DNA from: Phytohabitans rumicis
Lineage (GTDB): Bacteria > Actinomycetota > Actinomycetes > Mycobacteriales > Micromonosporaceae
Length of the DNA stretch: 64,000 nt
Direction: 5' to 3'
NCBI RefSeq assembly: GCF_011764445.1
Contig: NZ_BLPG01000001.1
Span: 4,836,001-4,900,000 of the forward strand
This document shows, in pieces, positions 55,376 through 63,897 of this stretch. Positions within the stretch are counted from its first letter, which is position 1. Each line of letters starts with the position of its first letter. The notes below the pieces were generated by a model that had not been told where the DNA came from, did no database searches, and saw only the letters and a program-made list of their open reading frames with translations. The translations under genes and the position numbers were made by a program.

Positions 55376-56206
55376 ATGACGGGAACGTTGATCACGGTGG
55401 CGCCGACCGGTGCGGAGTCGGCGAAGGCGGACGTGCCGGCGCTGCCGGTCACGCCGGAAGAGCTGGTCGTCACGGCGAAGGAGTGCGAGGCGCTCGGCGC
55501 GAGCGTGATCCACGTGCACATCCGGGACGACGAGGCGCGGCCGACGCTCGACCTGGGGCGGCTGCGTGCCACGGTCGCGGCGCTGCGCGGCACCACCGAC
55601 CTGATCGTGCAGCTCTCGTCGGGCGGGGCGGTGACCGATCCGGAGGCCGCCCGGCTGGCCGTCCTCGACGCGGCTCCCGACATGGCGTCCTGCACGATGG
55701 GCACGGTCAACTTCGGCGACGACGTCTTCATGAACCGCTGGGAGTTCATCGTCGAGCTGCACACCCGGATGCAGGAGCGCGGCATCGTGCCGGAGTACGA
55801 GATCTTCGACCTCGGCCACCTGACCGCGTTGCAGCGCCTCCTGGGCAAGTACGGCCTCCCGGCGGGCGGCCACGTACACGTGGACCTGGTGATGGGCGTG
55901 CCCGGCGGGATGCCCGGCACGACGGAGGCCCTGGTCGCGTGCCGCCAGGCGATGCGTGACCTGCCGGAGGGCACCACGTTTTCGGCCACCGGCATCGGCC
56001 GCTCGACGATCCCGGTGATGCTGGCGTCGCTGTCGGCGGGCGGCCACCTGCGGGTCGGCATGGAAGACACCGTCACGTACGCGAAGGGCCGGCCCGTCGA
56101 GTCCAACATGCAGCTCGTGGCCAGGGCGGTCGGCTTCGCGCAGTTGGCGCAGCGGCCGCCGCTGACCTCCCGCCAAGCCCGCGCGCTCCTGGGCGTGCAG
56201 GCATGA
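55376..56206 (+). CDS. BKACE-family 3-keto acid cleavage enzyme
   Basis: A 276-aa TIM-barrel enzyme of the beta-keto acid cleavage (BKACE, DUF849) family, which condenses a beta-keto acid with acetyl-CoA. Metal and substrate motifs: IHVHIRDDEARPTLD (His-x-His), VQLSSGG, MGTVNFGDDVFMN, EIFDLGHL, HVHVDLVMGVPGGMPG and VGMEDTVTYAKG. The usual final EDN is EDT here. Member substrates differ, so the true one is unknown. It overlaps the asparaginase start by four bases. Confidence 0.9.
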   Translation: MTGTLITVAPTGAESAKADVPALPVTPEELVVTAKECEALGASVIHVHIRDDEARPTLDLGRLRATVAALRGTTDLIVQLSSGGAVTDPEAARLAVLDAAPDMASCTMGTVNFGDDVFMNRWEFIVELHTRMQERGIVPEYEIFDLGHLTALQRLLGKYGLPAGGHVHVDLVMGVPGGMPGTTEALVACRQAMRDLPEGTTFSATGIGRSTIPVMLASLSAGGHLRVGMEDTVTYAKGRPVESNMQLVARAVGFAQLAQRPPLTSRQARALLGVQA

Positions 56207-57150
56207 ATGCAGGAGTTCCGCTCGCGGAGGTGGTCCGGTCCGGGTTCGTGGAGGGCATGCACCGGGGCTCGGTGGTGGTGCTCGACGCGAGCGGCGCGGT
56301 GCTCGACTCGGCCGGCGACGTCAAGGTGCCGATCTTTCCGCGCTCCTCCAACAAGCCGCTGCAGGCGGTCGGCATGGTGCGCTCGGGGCTGCGGCTCGCC
56401 GACCCGGCCGACCTCGCGCTGGTGTGCGCCAGCCACTACGGCGAAGACTTCCACGTGGCCCGGGTGCGCGCGTTGCTGCGCAGCGCCGGGCTGGACGAAA
56501 ACGCCCTGCGCTGCCCGCCTGACCTGCCGCTGAGCCAGGACGCCGCGGCGGCCGTGCTGCGGTCGGGCGGCGGGCGGTCCCGGGTCCGGATGAACTGCTC
56601 CGGCAAGCACGCGGGGATGCTGCTGACCTGTCGGGCGGCCGGCTGGTCGACCGAGGAGTACTGGTCGCCGGACCACCCGCTGCAGGAGAGGCTGCGGGCG
56701 GCGGTGGAGGACCTCTCCGGCGAGCGGGTGGCCGCGGTGGGCGTGGACGGCTGCGGCGCACCCGTGCTGGCGGTCTCCCTGACCGGGGTGGCGTCGGCGT
56801 TCCTGCGGCTCGTGTCGGGCGCGCCGGCGTCGGTGGAGCACACCGTCGCCGACGCGATGCGGGCGTACCCCGAGCTGGTCGCCGGTACGGACGCCGAAGA
56901 CACCCGGCTCATGCACGGCGTGCCCGGCCTGCTGGCCAAGGGCGGCGCCGAGGGCGTCGTGGCGGTGGCCGTCCCGGACGTCGGCGCGGTCGCCCTCAAG
57001 ATCGAAGATGGCGCCATGCGTGCCCGGATGCCCGTGCTGGTGTCCGCCCTGCGCCGCCTGGGGGTGCAGGCTCCGATACTCGGCGAGCTCGCGGAGGTGC
57101 CCTTGCTGGGCGGCGGCGAGTCGGTCGGCGCGGTGCGCGCGCTCTGGTGA
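56203..57150 (+). CDS. Asparaginase (PF06089-type L-asparaginase II)
   Basis: A 315-aa cytoplasmic amidohydrolase of the family that includes thermolabile L-asparaginases. Recognisable blocks: VVRSGFVEGMHRGSVVVLDASG, FPRSSNKPLQAVGMVRSG, CASHYGEDFHVARV, RMNCSGKHAGMLLTC and VDGCGAPVLAVSL. Probably hydrolyses asparagine or a related amide. Coupled to the BKACE gene by ATGA. Confidence 0.9.
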   Translation: MNAGVPLAEVVRSGFVEGMHRGSVVVLDASGAVLDSAGDVKVPIFPRSSNKPLQAVGMVRSGLRLADPADLALVCASHYGEDFHVARVRALLRSAGLDENALRCPPDLPLSQDAAAAVLRSGGGRSRVRMNCSGKHAGMLLTCRAAGWSTEEYWSPDHPLQERLRAAVEDLSGERVAAVGVDGCGAPVLAVSLTGVASAFLRLVSGAPASVEHTVADAMRAYPELVAGTDAEDTRLMHGVPGLLAKGGAEGVVAVAVPDVGAVALKIEDGAMRARMPVLVSALRRLGVQAPILGELAEVPLLGGGESVGAVRALW

Positions 57151-57172
57151 GTTAGCGCACAGCTAGCGTTTT

Positions 57173-57188
57173 GCTTGCAAGAGCAAGC
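57173..57188. promoter_or_regulatory. Inverted repeat upstream of the XRE regulator
   Basis: GCTTGC (57173-57178) and GCAAGC (57183-57188) around AAGA, 23 bp before the XRE ATG. The size and position suit an autoregulatory operator; unproven. Confidence 0.45.
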
Positions 57189-57210
57189 GGTCGGGGTTAC
57201 CGTCGAATGC

Positions 57211-57645
57211 ATGGCCACCCCGAAAGATCTGCCCCGCGACATCGGCGGCTTCATCCGCGACCTGCGGCGTAACGCCAAGATCTCGTTGCGGCAGCTCGCG
57301 GATCAGGCGGGAGTCAGCAACCCGTACCTCAGCCAGGTCGAGCGCGGCCTGCGCAAGCCGAGCGCCGAGGTGCTCCAGCAGTTGGCCAGCGCCCTGCGGG
57401 TCTCCACCCCGGTGATGTACCTGCGTGCCGGCCTCCTTGACGCGCTCGACGCCAACGAAGGGCAGGGCGTGCTCGCGGCCATCGCGGCCGACACCGACCT
57501 GACCCTGTCGCAGAAGCAGTCGCTGAGCCAGATCTACGAGACCTTCCGGCGGGAAAACGCCCGCACCGACGAGGCTCCCGCCGAGTCGCCAGAGCCCGAG
57601 ACCAAACCGAAAGAGACGGTCGCACCCGCGGCCGAGGAGGAGTAG
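57211..57645 (+). CDS. XRE-family helix-turn-helix regulator
   Basis: A 144-aa protein: HTH at ~10-65 (FIRDLRRNAKISLRQLADQAGVSNPYLSQVERGLRKPSAEVLQQLASALRV), then a helical part and an acidic, Pro-rich tail. Start at the second ATG (57211), as the upstream 12 codons are not protein-like. Located 2 bp before the HbhA-like gene; the same pair occurs in mycobacteria (Rv0474-Rv0475 as I recall). Target genes unknown. Confidence 0.88.
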   Translation: MATPKDLPRDIGGFIRDLRRNAKISLRQLADQAGVSNPYLSQVERGLRKPSAEVLQQLASALRVSTPVMYLRAGLLDALDANEGQGVLAAIAADTDLTLSQKQSLSQIYETFRRENARTDEAPAESPEPETKPKETVAPAAEEE

Positions 57646-57647
57646 CA

Positions 57648-58181
57648 ATGACCGAGCAGAGCAAGTCGACCCGCATCCCCGCCCCGCTCTACGCCGCGGC
57701 CGGCGCCGGTGACCTGGCGTACCAGCAGCTGCGCAAGCTGCCCGGCGTGGTCACCGAGCTGAGCGAGAAGGCGGCCGCTGGCAGCGTCGACCTGCGCGCG
57801 AAGGCCGTCGCCACGCTGCGGGCCGCCAACACCACCGCCGTCACCCTGCGGGACAAGGCCGCCACCACGGACTTCGACGCCGACCGGCTGCGCGCGGCCG
57901 CCAAGCGCAACGCCGCGGCGCTCGCCGCTGGTGCCCAGGTCGTGCAGGACCGCGCCGTCGCGTTCTACGGCACGCTCGTCGCCCACGGTGAGCGCGTCGT
58001 CGGCACCGGGGTCGTCCGTACAGCCGACGCCGTCAACGCCGACATCGAGGCCACCGAGCCGCCCGCCGAGGTGACCGCTGCCCCGGCCGCGGAGGCCACT
58101 GAGGCCGCCGAGGCCACCGAGGCGAAGCCGGCCGCCAAGGCCACCCGTCCGGCGAAGCGCACCCGCCCCGCCGCCAAGTAA
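57648..58181 (+). CDS. HbhA-like helical protein with Lys/Pro/Ala tail
   Basis: A 177-aa protein resembling heparin-binding haemagglutinin: long amphipathic coiled helices from ~8 to 140 (LAYQQLRKLPGVVTELSEKAAAGSVDLRAKAV) and a low-complexity tail rich in Ala, Glu, Lys and Pro (EAKPAAKATRPAKRTRPAAK). In mycobacteria the Lys-rich tail binds polyanions; in this organism a structural or lipid-binding role is equally likely. No signal peptide. Confidence 0.83.
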   Translation: MTEQSKSTRIPAPLYAAAGAGDLAYQQLRKLPGVVTELSEKAAAGSVDLRAKAVATLRAANTTAVTLRDKAATTDFDADRLRAAAKRNAAALAAGAQVVQDRAVAFYGTLVAHGERVVGTGVVRTADAVNADIEATEPPAEVTAAPAAEATEAAEATEAKPAAKATRPAKRTRPAAK

Positions 58182-58214
58182 TTGGCATCCGCCCAGGTGG
58201 CGGCCCTGGGGCCA

Positions 58215-58258
58215 GATCAACCCGGAGTTGGGCGCGAAGCGACCAGCCCGGGTTGATC
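58215..58258. terminator. Hairpin after the HbhA-like gene
   Basis: GATCAACCCGG (58215-58225) pairs with CCGGGTTGATC (58248-58258) over a 22-nt loop, 34 bp past the stop. No T-run, so it may only slow transcription before the DUF2516 gene. Confidence 0.6.
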
Positions 58259-58344
58259 CGGCTTCAGGCCCGAAGCGAGCGGAGCGAGCCAGCTGGCACG
58301 GCCCGTTTAGCCAGGGCCGGCACCTGCGGCATAAGCTTCAACCC

Positions 58345-58659
58345 ATGGCCATCACCGCGCCGCTCTTCTACGTCGAGGTCCGAGACGCGATCAACCTGGT
58401 GCTGCTCATCTTCGCCCTCGTGATCGAGGGCGTTGCGCTCGTGCACTGCCTGACCCAGCGGTCCGACGCCTTCCCCGCGATCGGGACCATCCCCAAGGGC
58501 GCCTGGCTGGCCATCCTGGGCGTCTCCCTCCTGCTCACCCTCTTCTTCTTCAGCGCGATCAGCATTTTCGGTCTGATCGGCATCGCCGCGGCCGCCGTTT
58601 ACCTGCTCGATGTGCGGGTCGGGCTGCGCGACCTGACGGATGGCAAGGGCTTCTGGTGA
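58345..58659 (+). CDS. DUF2516 small membrane protein
   Basis: A 104-aa protein with three hydrophobic segments (INLVLLIFALVIEGVALVHC, AWLAILGVSLLLTLFFFSAI, FGLIGIAAAAVYLLDVRVGL), matching DUF2516 of actinobacteria. Its TGA overlaps the GTG of the next gene. Function unknown. Confidence 0.88.
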   Translation: MAITAPLFYVEVRDAINLVLLIFALVIEGVALVHCLTQRSDAFPAIGTIPKGAWLAILGVSLLLTLFFFSAISIFGLIGIAAAAVYLLDVRVGLRDLTDGKGFW

Positions 58660-59543
58660 GAGATTTCCGCTGGCCTCCGCCGCCAGACGGCGGGCCGCGG
58701 ACGTACGGCCCCGGACCGTCGGCGCCCCGGACCGGGCGGCCGGCCCTACCCGAGCCACCCACCGAGCTGGTCGCCACGCCGCACGGCGCCCAGCTGGAGC
58801 GGCTCGTCACCGGCGCAGGCGACCCGGCGACCGTCTTCGCCCACGGGTTCGCCACCGGCATCGCCGCCACCCGCCCGCTGGGCAGCGCGGTCGAGGGCCG
58901 CAAGGTCTTCTTCCAGTTCCGCGGGCACGGGCGGTCGGATCCCCCGGTCGGGCCCATGACGTACGGGGATCTCGCTCGTGACCTGCGGGCGATCGCGGAC
59001 CTGTCCGGGGCGACCCGGGCGGTCGGGGCGAGCCTGGGTGCCGGGGCACTGTGCCACCTGCTGGCCGAGAGCCCGGGGCGCTTCGAGCGGGTGGTGTTCT
59101 TCCTTCCCGCCGTACTCGATGAGCCAAGGACCGCGGCGGCGCGGGAGCGGCTGACGGCGCTGGTCGACGCGGTGCAGTCGGGCGATGTGTCCGCGGTGGC
59201 GGAGGCCGTCTCGGCCGAGACCCCCGCGGCGGTGCGCAACACCCCCGCCGGCTGGGGTTACCTGCGCCAGCGCATCGACCAGCTGATGCGGGACGGCCTG
59301 GCGCCCGAGCTGGCCAGCCTCACCGAGCAGGCGCCGGTCGCGGACCGGGCGGCGCTCGCCGCGGTCACGGCCCGCGCGCTGGTGATCGGCTGCGTCGGCG
59401 ACGACCTGCACCCGGCCGCGGTCGCCGCGGAGCTCGCCGCCGCGCTACCCGAGGCCGATCTGCACGTGTACGACCGTCCGGGCGTCCTCTGGACCGAACG
59501 CGCGGACCTGCGCGACCGGATTTCCGCCTTCTTGAACGGTTAG
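58656..59543 (+). CDS. Alpha/beta hydrolase
   Basis: A 295-aa hydrolase. Oxyanion hole region FAHGFATG, nucleophile elbow GASLGAGA (Ser) and acid VGDDLHP are clear; the usual final catalytic His is not obvious in the C-terminal DRPGVLWTERADLR segment, where a His might be expected. The first ~35 residues are a Pro-rich extension. GTG start overlaps DUF2516 (GTGA), so same operon. Substrate unknown. Confidence 0.82.
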   Translation: MRDFRWPPPPDGGPRTYGPGPSAPRTGRPALPEPPTELVATPHGAQLERLVTGAGDPATVFAHGFATGIAATRPLGSAVEGRKVFFQFRGHGRSDPPVGPMTYGDLARDLRAIADLSGATRAVGASLGAGALCHLLAESPGRFERVVFFLPAVLDEPRTAAARERLTALVDAVQSGDVSAVAEAVSAETPAAVRNTPAGWGYLRQRIDQLMRDGLAPELASLTEQAPVADRAALAAVTARALVIGCVGDDLHPAAVAAELAAALPEADLHVYDRPGVLWTERADLRDRISAFLNG

Positions 59544-59552
59544 GACCAAGTC

Positions 59553-60289
59553 ATGGGCGTGACACACCACGGCCGGACGGACCGGCTCGACCTCGTCGAC
59601 CCCACGCTGCGCGAGTGGGCGTGCACGGTGCTCTTCGCCGATCCCGAGCAGGGGATCGTGCTCGACCGGTCGGCGTTCTATCCGGGTGGTGGTGGGCAGC
59701 CGCCGGACCACGGCGTGCTGCTGTGGCAGGGCGTGCAGACCCGCATCGTGGGCACCCGCAAGGGCGACGACCTGTACCTGCTGCCCGCCGAGGGGACCCG
59801 CTGCCGCCGGCCGGTACGGCGGTCGCCGGCGCGGTCGAGGACGAGCGGCGCAGCCTGCTCATGCGTACGCACAGCGGGCTGCACGTGCTGTGCGGCGTGG
59901 TGTTTCGCGACTTCGGCGCGCTGGTCACGGGCGGCAACATGGAGCCCGGCGAGGCGCGGATGGACTTCAACCTGCCCGAGGTGCCGCCGGACTTCAAGCT
60001 GCGGCTGGAAGAGCTGGTCAACCGGGAGGTGGCCGAGGACCGCGCGATCGCCGTACGGGTGCTGCCGCGCGAGGAGGCGCTCGCCCTGCCGGACATCATC
60101 CGTACCCAGTCCAACCTGATCCCGCCCGAGGAGCAGGAGATCCGGATCGTCGACATCTCCGGGCTGGACGTGCAGGCCGACGGCGGCACCCACGTGGCGT
60201 CCACCGCGCAGATCGGCAAGGTGCAGCTGGTCAAGGTGGAGAGCAAGGGCAAGGCCAACCGCCGGGTGCGGATCCGTTTGGTTGCGTAA
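59553..60289 (+). CDS. AlaX-like alanyl-tRNA editing protein (apparent 1-nt frameshift)
   Basis: About 245 aa after adding one base near 59792-59799, which turns EGTRCRRP into EGTPLPPAGTAVAGAVEDERRS. AlaX proteins remove serine or glycine wrongly attached to tRNA-Ala using zinc. One zinc pair is visible (RTHSGLHVL, His-x3-His), but at the second site the usual CGGTH is ADGGTHVAST, with Asp where Cys is expected. Opening pattern FYPGGGGQPPDHG is normal. The zinc ligand change leaves activity uncertain. Confidence 0.8.
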
Positions 60290-60318
60290 CCTTTTCATCG
60301 CTTGCGCGGTGAATTGGT

Positions 60319-60690
60319 GTGGACAAGACGCCAAAGGTGGTTTTCGCCGCAATAGTGCTGCTCGGCCTGCCGCCAGCGGTGTGGGCCGGGTGGACCTGGT
60401 CCGACGGCGCCCCGCCGCCCGCGTCCAATCCGGCCGGGGCCGGCAACCTGGGTACGGCGCCGCCCGGCGCGACCCCCATCCGTGGCTGGACCACCGTGCC
60501 GCCCACCCCGTCCGCCACCCTGACCGGAACGCCCACCGCCGTACCGACTCCGTCGCTGCTGGCGCCCACCATGACCGCCGTACCGACCGTCACTCCCACG
60601 GCCACCTCCGCCCCGGAAGCGACCCCCGAGCCGACCCCGTCCCCGGCCGAGCCGCCACCGTCCACAGCGGATCCGACGCCGACGCCTTAA
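60319..60690 (+). CDS. Pro/Thr-rich secreted or anchored protein
   Basis: A 123-aa protein: N-terminal hydrophobic segment (KVVFAAIVLLGLPPAVWAGW, ~residues 6-25) and about 95 residues of low-complexity Pro, Thr, Ala and Ser (TPTAVPTPSLLAPTM, ATPEPTPSPAEPPP). No folded domain is evident; likely an extracytoplasmic linker-like peptide. GTG start. Confidence 0.55.
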   Translation: MDKTPKVVFAAIVLLGLPPAVWAGWTWSDGAPPPASNPAGAGNLGTAPPGATPIRGWTTVPPTPSATLTGTPTAVPTPSLLAPTMTAVPTVTPTATSAPEATPEPTPSPAEPPPSTADPTPTP

Positions 60691-60700
60691 GCTCGCGGGC

Positions 60701-61453
60701 GTGGTGGGTGAGTTCTTCGAGGGCGTTGGCCTGCTCGGTCGCGGCATCGCGATGTACGCCCGCAGCCCGCGCCTGGTGCTCCTAGGGATCATCCCGGCGC
60801 TCATCTCCGGGCTGCTCTTCATCGCCGCCTTCGCGACGTTGGTCTACTTCATATCCGACCTGGCCGACCTGGCCACCTGGTTCGCCGACGACTGGTCCGA
60901 AGGACTCCGGGACGCCGTCCAACTCCTGGCCGCCCTCGGCATCCTCGGCCTGGGCGGGCTCATCGGCATCCTGGCCTTCACGGCGGTCACCCTGCTCATC
61001 GGCGACCCGTTCTACGAGAAGATCTCCGAGCAGGTCGAGGACCGCTTCGGCGGCGTACCGGGCGAGGTCGAGGTGCCGTGGTGGCGTTCGCTGCGCCGGA
61101 GCCTGTGGGACTCGCTGCGGCTGCTCGCGCTGTCGCTGCTCATCGGCATCCCGCTCTTCCTCCTCGGTTTCATCCCGTTCGTGGGGCAGACCGTGATCCC
61201 GGTCATCGGGGCGCTGGTCGGCGGCTGGTTCCTCGCGCTGGAGTTGGTGGGGATGGCGTTCTACCGGCGCGGGCTGCGCCTACCCGACCGGCGCCGCATC
61301 CTCGGGGCGAACAGGGTAGTGGCGCTCGGGTTCGGGGTGAGCGTGTTCTGCTGCTTCCTGATCCCACTCGGCGCGGTGCTGATCATGCCGGCCGCGGTGG
61401 CCGGCGGCACCCTGCTCGCCCGCCGCGTCCTCGGCGCCCCCATCACGGGTTAG
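60701..61453 (+). CDS. EI24 domain-containing membrane protein (CysZ-like)
   Basis: A 250-aa integral membrane protein of the EI24 family that includes the sulfate transporter CysZ. Pattern GIAMYARSPRLVLLGIIPALISGLLF, LIGDPFYEKISEQVE and WRSLRRSLWDSLRLLALSLLIGIPLFLLGFIPFVGQ match. Six hydrophobic segments. Sulfate uptake is possible but not shown. It ends four bases inside the convergent LacI stop. Confidence 0.87.
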   Translation: MVGEFFEGVGLLGRGIAMYARSPRLVLLGIIPALISGLLFIAAFATLVYFISDLADLATWFADDWSEGLRDAVQLLAALGILGLGGLIGILAFTAVTLLIGDPFYEKISEQVEDRFGGVPGEVEVPWWRSLRRSLWDSLRLLALSLLIGIPLFLLGFIPFVGQTVIPVIGALVGGWFLALELVGMAFYRRGLRLPDRRRILGANRVVALGFGVSVFCCFLIPLGAVLIMPAAVAGGTLLARRVLGAPITG

Positions 61454-62466
61454 GTGGAGTCGCGGATTACCAGGTCGGTGGGGAGGATCAGCGACTCCTC
61501 GACCGGGTCGCCGTCGGCAATGCGCAGGAGTTGGCGGACCATCTCGCGGCCGATGTCGATGATCGGCTGTCGGACGGTGGTCAGCGGAGGGTCCGTGTAG
61601 CGGGCGATCTCGACGTCGTCGAAGCCGATGACGGCCACGTCGTCGGGGACTCGCCGGCCGGCCTCGCGGAGCGTACGGAGTGCGCCGTGGGCCATCAGGT
61701 CGGACGCCACGAACACCGCGTCCAGGGCCGGGTCGTCGTCGAGGAGTTGCCGCATGGCGACGGCGCCCGATTCGCGGGTGAAGTCGCCGACCGCCACGAT
61801 CGACCGGCGGCGGGAGCCCTTCAGCGCGTCGCGGTAGCCGGCGAGCCGGTCGATCCCGGCGACCATGTCGGGCGGGCCGGCGATGGTGGCGATCCGCTGC
61901 CGGCCCTGGTCGAGCAGGTAGCGGACGGCCCTGGTGGCGCCGCCGACGGAGTCGACGTCGACGTACGGCACGGGTGGGTTGGTGCGGCCGAGCGGGCGGC
62001 CGCTGCACACGACCGGGATGCCGATGCGCGCCAGCGTGCCGGGCAGCGGGTCGACGCCGTGCATCGAGGCGAACATGACGCCGTCGACGTGGCGTCCGGT
62101 CGTGTACCGCTCGACCCGGTCGTAGCTGGCCGCGGAGCCCGCCATGATCAGTACGAGCTGCTTGTCGGCGGCCTCCAACTCCTGGCTCACCCCGCGCACG
62201 ATGCTCGGGAAGAACTGGTCGTCGGAGAAGACCCGGGTCGCCGACTCGGGCAGGATGAGCGCGATCGAGTCGGTGCGCTGGGTGACGAGGCTGCGGGCGG
62301 CCAGGTTGGGCACGTAGCCGAGCTCGCTGACGGCCTGCCGTACGGCCTCCTGGATGGGCTCGGCGACGGTGGTGGAGCCGTTGACGACGCGGGAGACCGT
62401 GGCGCGGGAGACGCCGGCGCGGCGGGCCACCGCTTCGAGGGTGGGGCGTTCCCGCGCGGCGGTCAT
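61450..62466 (-). CDS. LacI-family transcriptional regulator
   Basis: A 338-aa sugar-responsive repressor. HTH at ~8-35 (PTLEAVARRAGVSRATVSRVVNGS), hinge region (YVPNLAARSL) and a periplasmic-binding-like effector domain (VFSDDQFFPSIVRGV ... VIGFDDVEIARYTDPPLTTVRQP). Start at 62466, whose ATG overlaps the beta-glucosidase stop (ATGA), so the two form an operon and the regulator is expected to control it. Confidence 0.93.
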   Translation of the reverse strand: MTAARERPTLEAVARRAGVSRATVSRVVNGSTTVAEPIQEAVRQAVSELGYVPNLAARSLVTQRTDSIALILPESATRVFSDDQFFPSIVRGVSQELEAADKQLVLIMAGSAASYDRVERYTTGRHVDGVMFASMHGVDPLPGTLARIGIPVVCSGRPLGRTNPPVPYVDVDSVGGATRAVRYLLDQGRQRIATIAGPPDMVAGIDRLAGYRDALKGSRRRSIVAVGDFTRESGAVAMRQLLDDDPALDAVFVASDLMAHGALRTLREAGRRVPDDVAVIGFDDVEIARYTDPPLTTVRQPIIDIGREMVRQLLRIADGDPVEESLILPTDLVIRDST

Positions 62467-63836
62467 GAGTCCAGCCCGTTGCGGGCGATGACTTCGCGGT
62501 ACCAGTGGGCGCTGTCCTTCGGCGTACGGCGCTGGGTCTGGTAGTCGACGTGGATGATGCCGAAGCGCTTGCGGTAGCCCTCGGCCCACTCGAAGTTGTC
62601 CATCAGTGACCAGACCAGGTAGCCCCGGACGTCCACGCCCCGCGCGATCGCGGTGTGCACGGCGCGGAGGTGACCGTCGATGTACGCGATGCGGTCGGCG
62701 TCGGTCACCTGCCCGTCGGGGCCGGCCTTGTCGGCGAACGCGGCGCCGTTCTCGGTGATCAGCAGCGGCGTGCCGGGGTAGTCGCGCGCGATCCGCTCCA
62801 GCAGCGCGGTGAGGCCGGCCGGCTCGATCTGCCAGCCCATCTCGGTCAGCGGTCCGGCGGGCGGCAGGAAGAGGATGTCCTCGGTGCCGGGGTGCGCCGG
62901 GCCACCGCCGCCCGCGCCGGGGCGCCCGGCGACGTACGTCGGCGAGTAGTAGTTGACCCCGAGCACGTCGATCGGGGCGGCGATCCGCTTCTCGTCGCCG
63001 TCCTGGATGAAGGCCAGGTCGGTGAAGCGGCGCATGTGCTCGAGCACGTCGGCCGGGTAGCCGCCGGCCAGGATCGGGTCGAAGAAGATCCGGTTGGCGA
63101 TCCCGTCGACCACGCGTACCGCCGCCGCGTCGGCCTCGCTCTGCGGGTCGGCCGGCAGGACCGCGGCCGGGTTGAGCGTGATCCCGATCTTGCTGGCGCC
63201 CGCCGCGCGCAGGGCCCGCGTGGCCAGGCCGTGCCCGAGCAGCAGATGGTGTACGGCGGTGAAGGCCACCGCCGCGTCCTGCCGGCCCGGGGCGTGGACT
63301 CCGGCGGCGTACCCGAGGTAGGCCGAGCACCAGGGCTCGTTGAGGGTGGTCCAGGTCCGGACCCGGTCGCCCAGGCGTAGGTGTACGGCGGACGCGTACT
63401 CGGCGAACCACGCGGCGGTGTCCCGGTGGGCCCAGCCGCCACGGTCTTCCAGCGCCTGCGGCAGGTCCCAGTGGTAGAGCGTGATGATCGGGTCGATGCC
63501 GCGGCCGATGAGCTCGTCGACCAGCCGGTCGTAGAAGTCGAGCCCGCGCGGGTTGACCGGCCCGGTGCCGTCCGGCTGGATCCGCGGCCACGCGATCGAG
63601 AACCGGTACGCCTGTAGGCCCAGGTCGGCCATCAGCCCCACGTCGCCGGCGTACCGGTGATAGTGGTCGCAGGCGACGTCGCCGGTGTGGCCGGCGTAGA
63701 CCTTCCCCGGCGTACGCGAGAAGGTGTCCCATATCGACGGACCGCGGCCGTCGTCGCGCGCCGCGCCCTCGATCTGGTACGCCGCAGTTGCCGCACCCCA
63801 TACGAAGTCGTCTGGAAACTGCAGGCCCACCATCAT
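62463..63836 (-). CDS. GH1 family beta-glucosidase
   Basis: A 457-aa glycoside hydrolase that releases terminal beta-linked sugars. N-terminal FPDDFVWGAATAAYQIEGA is the GH1 signature; acid/base Glu in TTLNEPWCSAYLG and nucleophile Glu in LLITENGAAF. The C-terminal YLVWSLMDNFEWAEGYRKRFGIIHVDY is typical. No signal peptide, so it is cytoplasmic and presumably acts on imported oligosaccharides. Start at 63836 or 63833; AAGGGG lies upstream. Cotranscribed with the LacI regulator. Confidence 0.95.
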   Translation of the reverse strand: MMVGLQFPDDFVWGAATAAYQIEGAARDDGRGPSIWDTFSRTPGKVYAGHTGDVACDHYHRYAGDVGLMADLGLQAYRFSIAWPRIQPDGTGPVNPRGLDFYDRLVDELIGRGIDPIITLYHWDLPQALEDRGGWAHRDTAAWFAEYASAVHLRLGDRVRTWTTLNEPWCSAYLGYAAGVHAPGRQDAAVAFTAVHHLLLGHGLATRALRAAGASKIGITLNPAAVLPADPQSEADAAAVRVVDGIANRIFFDPILAGGYPADVLEHMRRFTDLAFIQDGDEKRIAAPIDVLGVNYYSPTYVAGRPGAGGGGPAHPGTEDILFLPPAGPLTEMGWQIEPAGLTALLERIARDYPGTPLLITENGAAFADKAGPDGQVTDADRIAYIDGHLRAVHTAIARGVDVRGYLVWSLMDNFEWAEGYRKRFGIIHVDYQTQRRTPKDSAHWYREVIARNGLDS

Positions 63837-63897
63837 CCCCTTACGACGCGCGGCACGATCCTTACGATTATGTGCCAACCGCGATCGGGCAGTGGGG

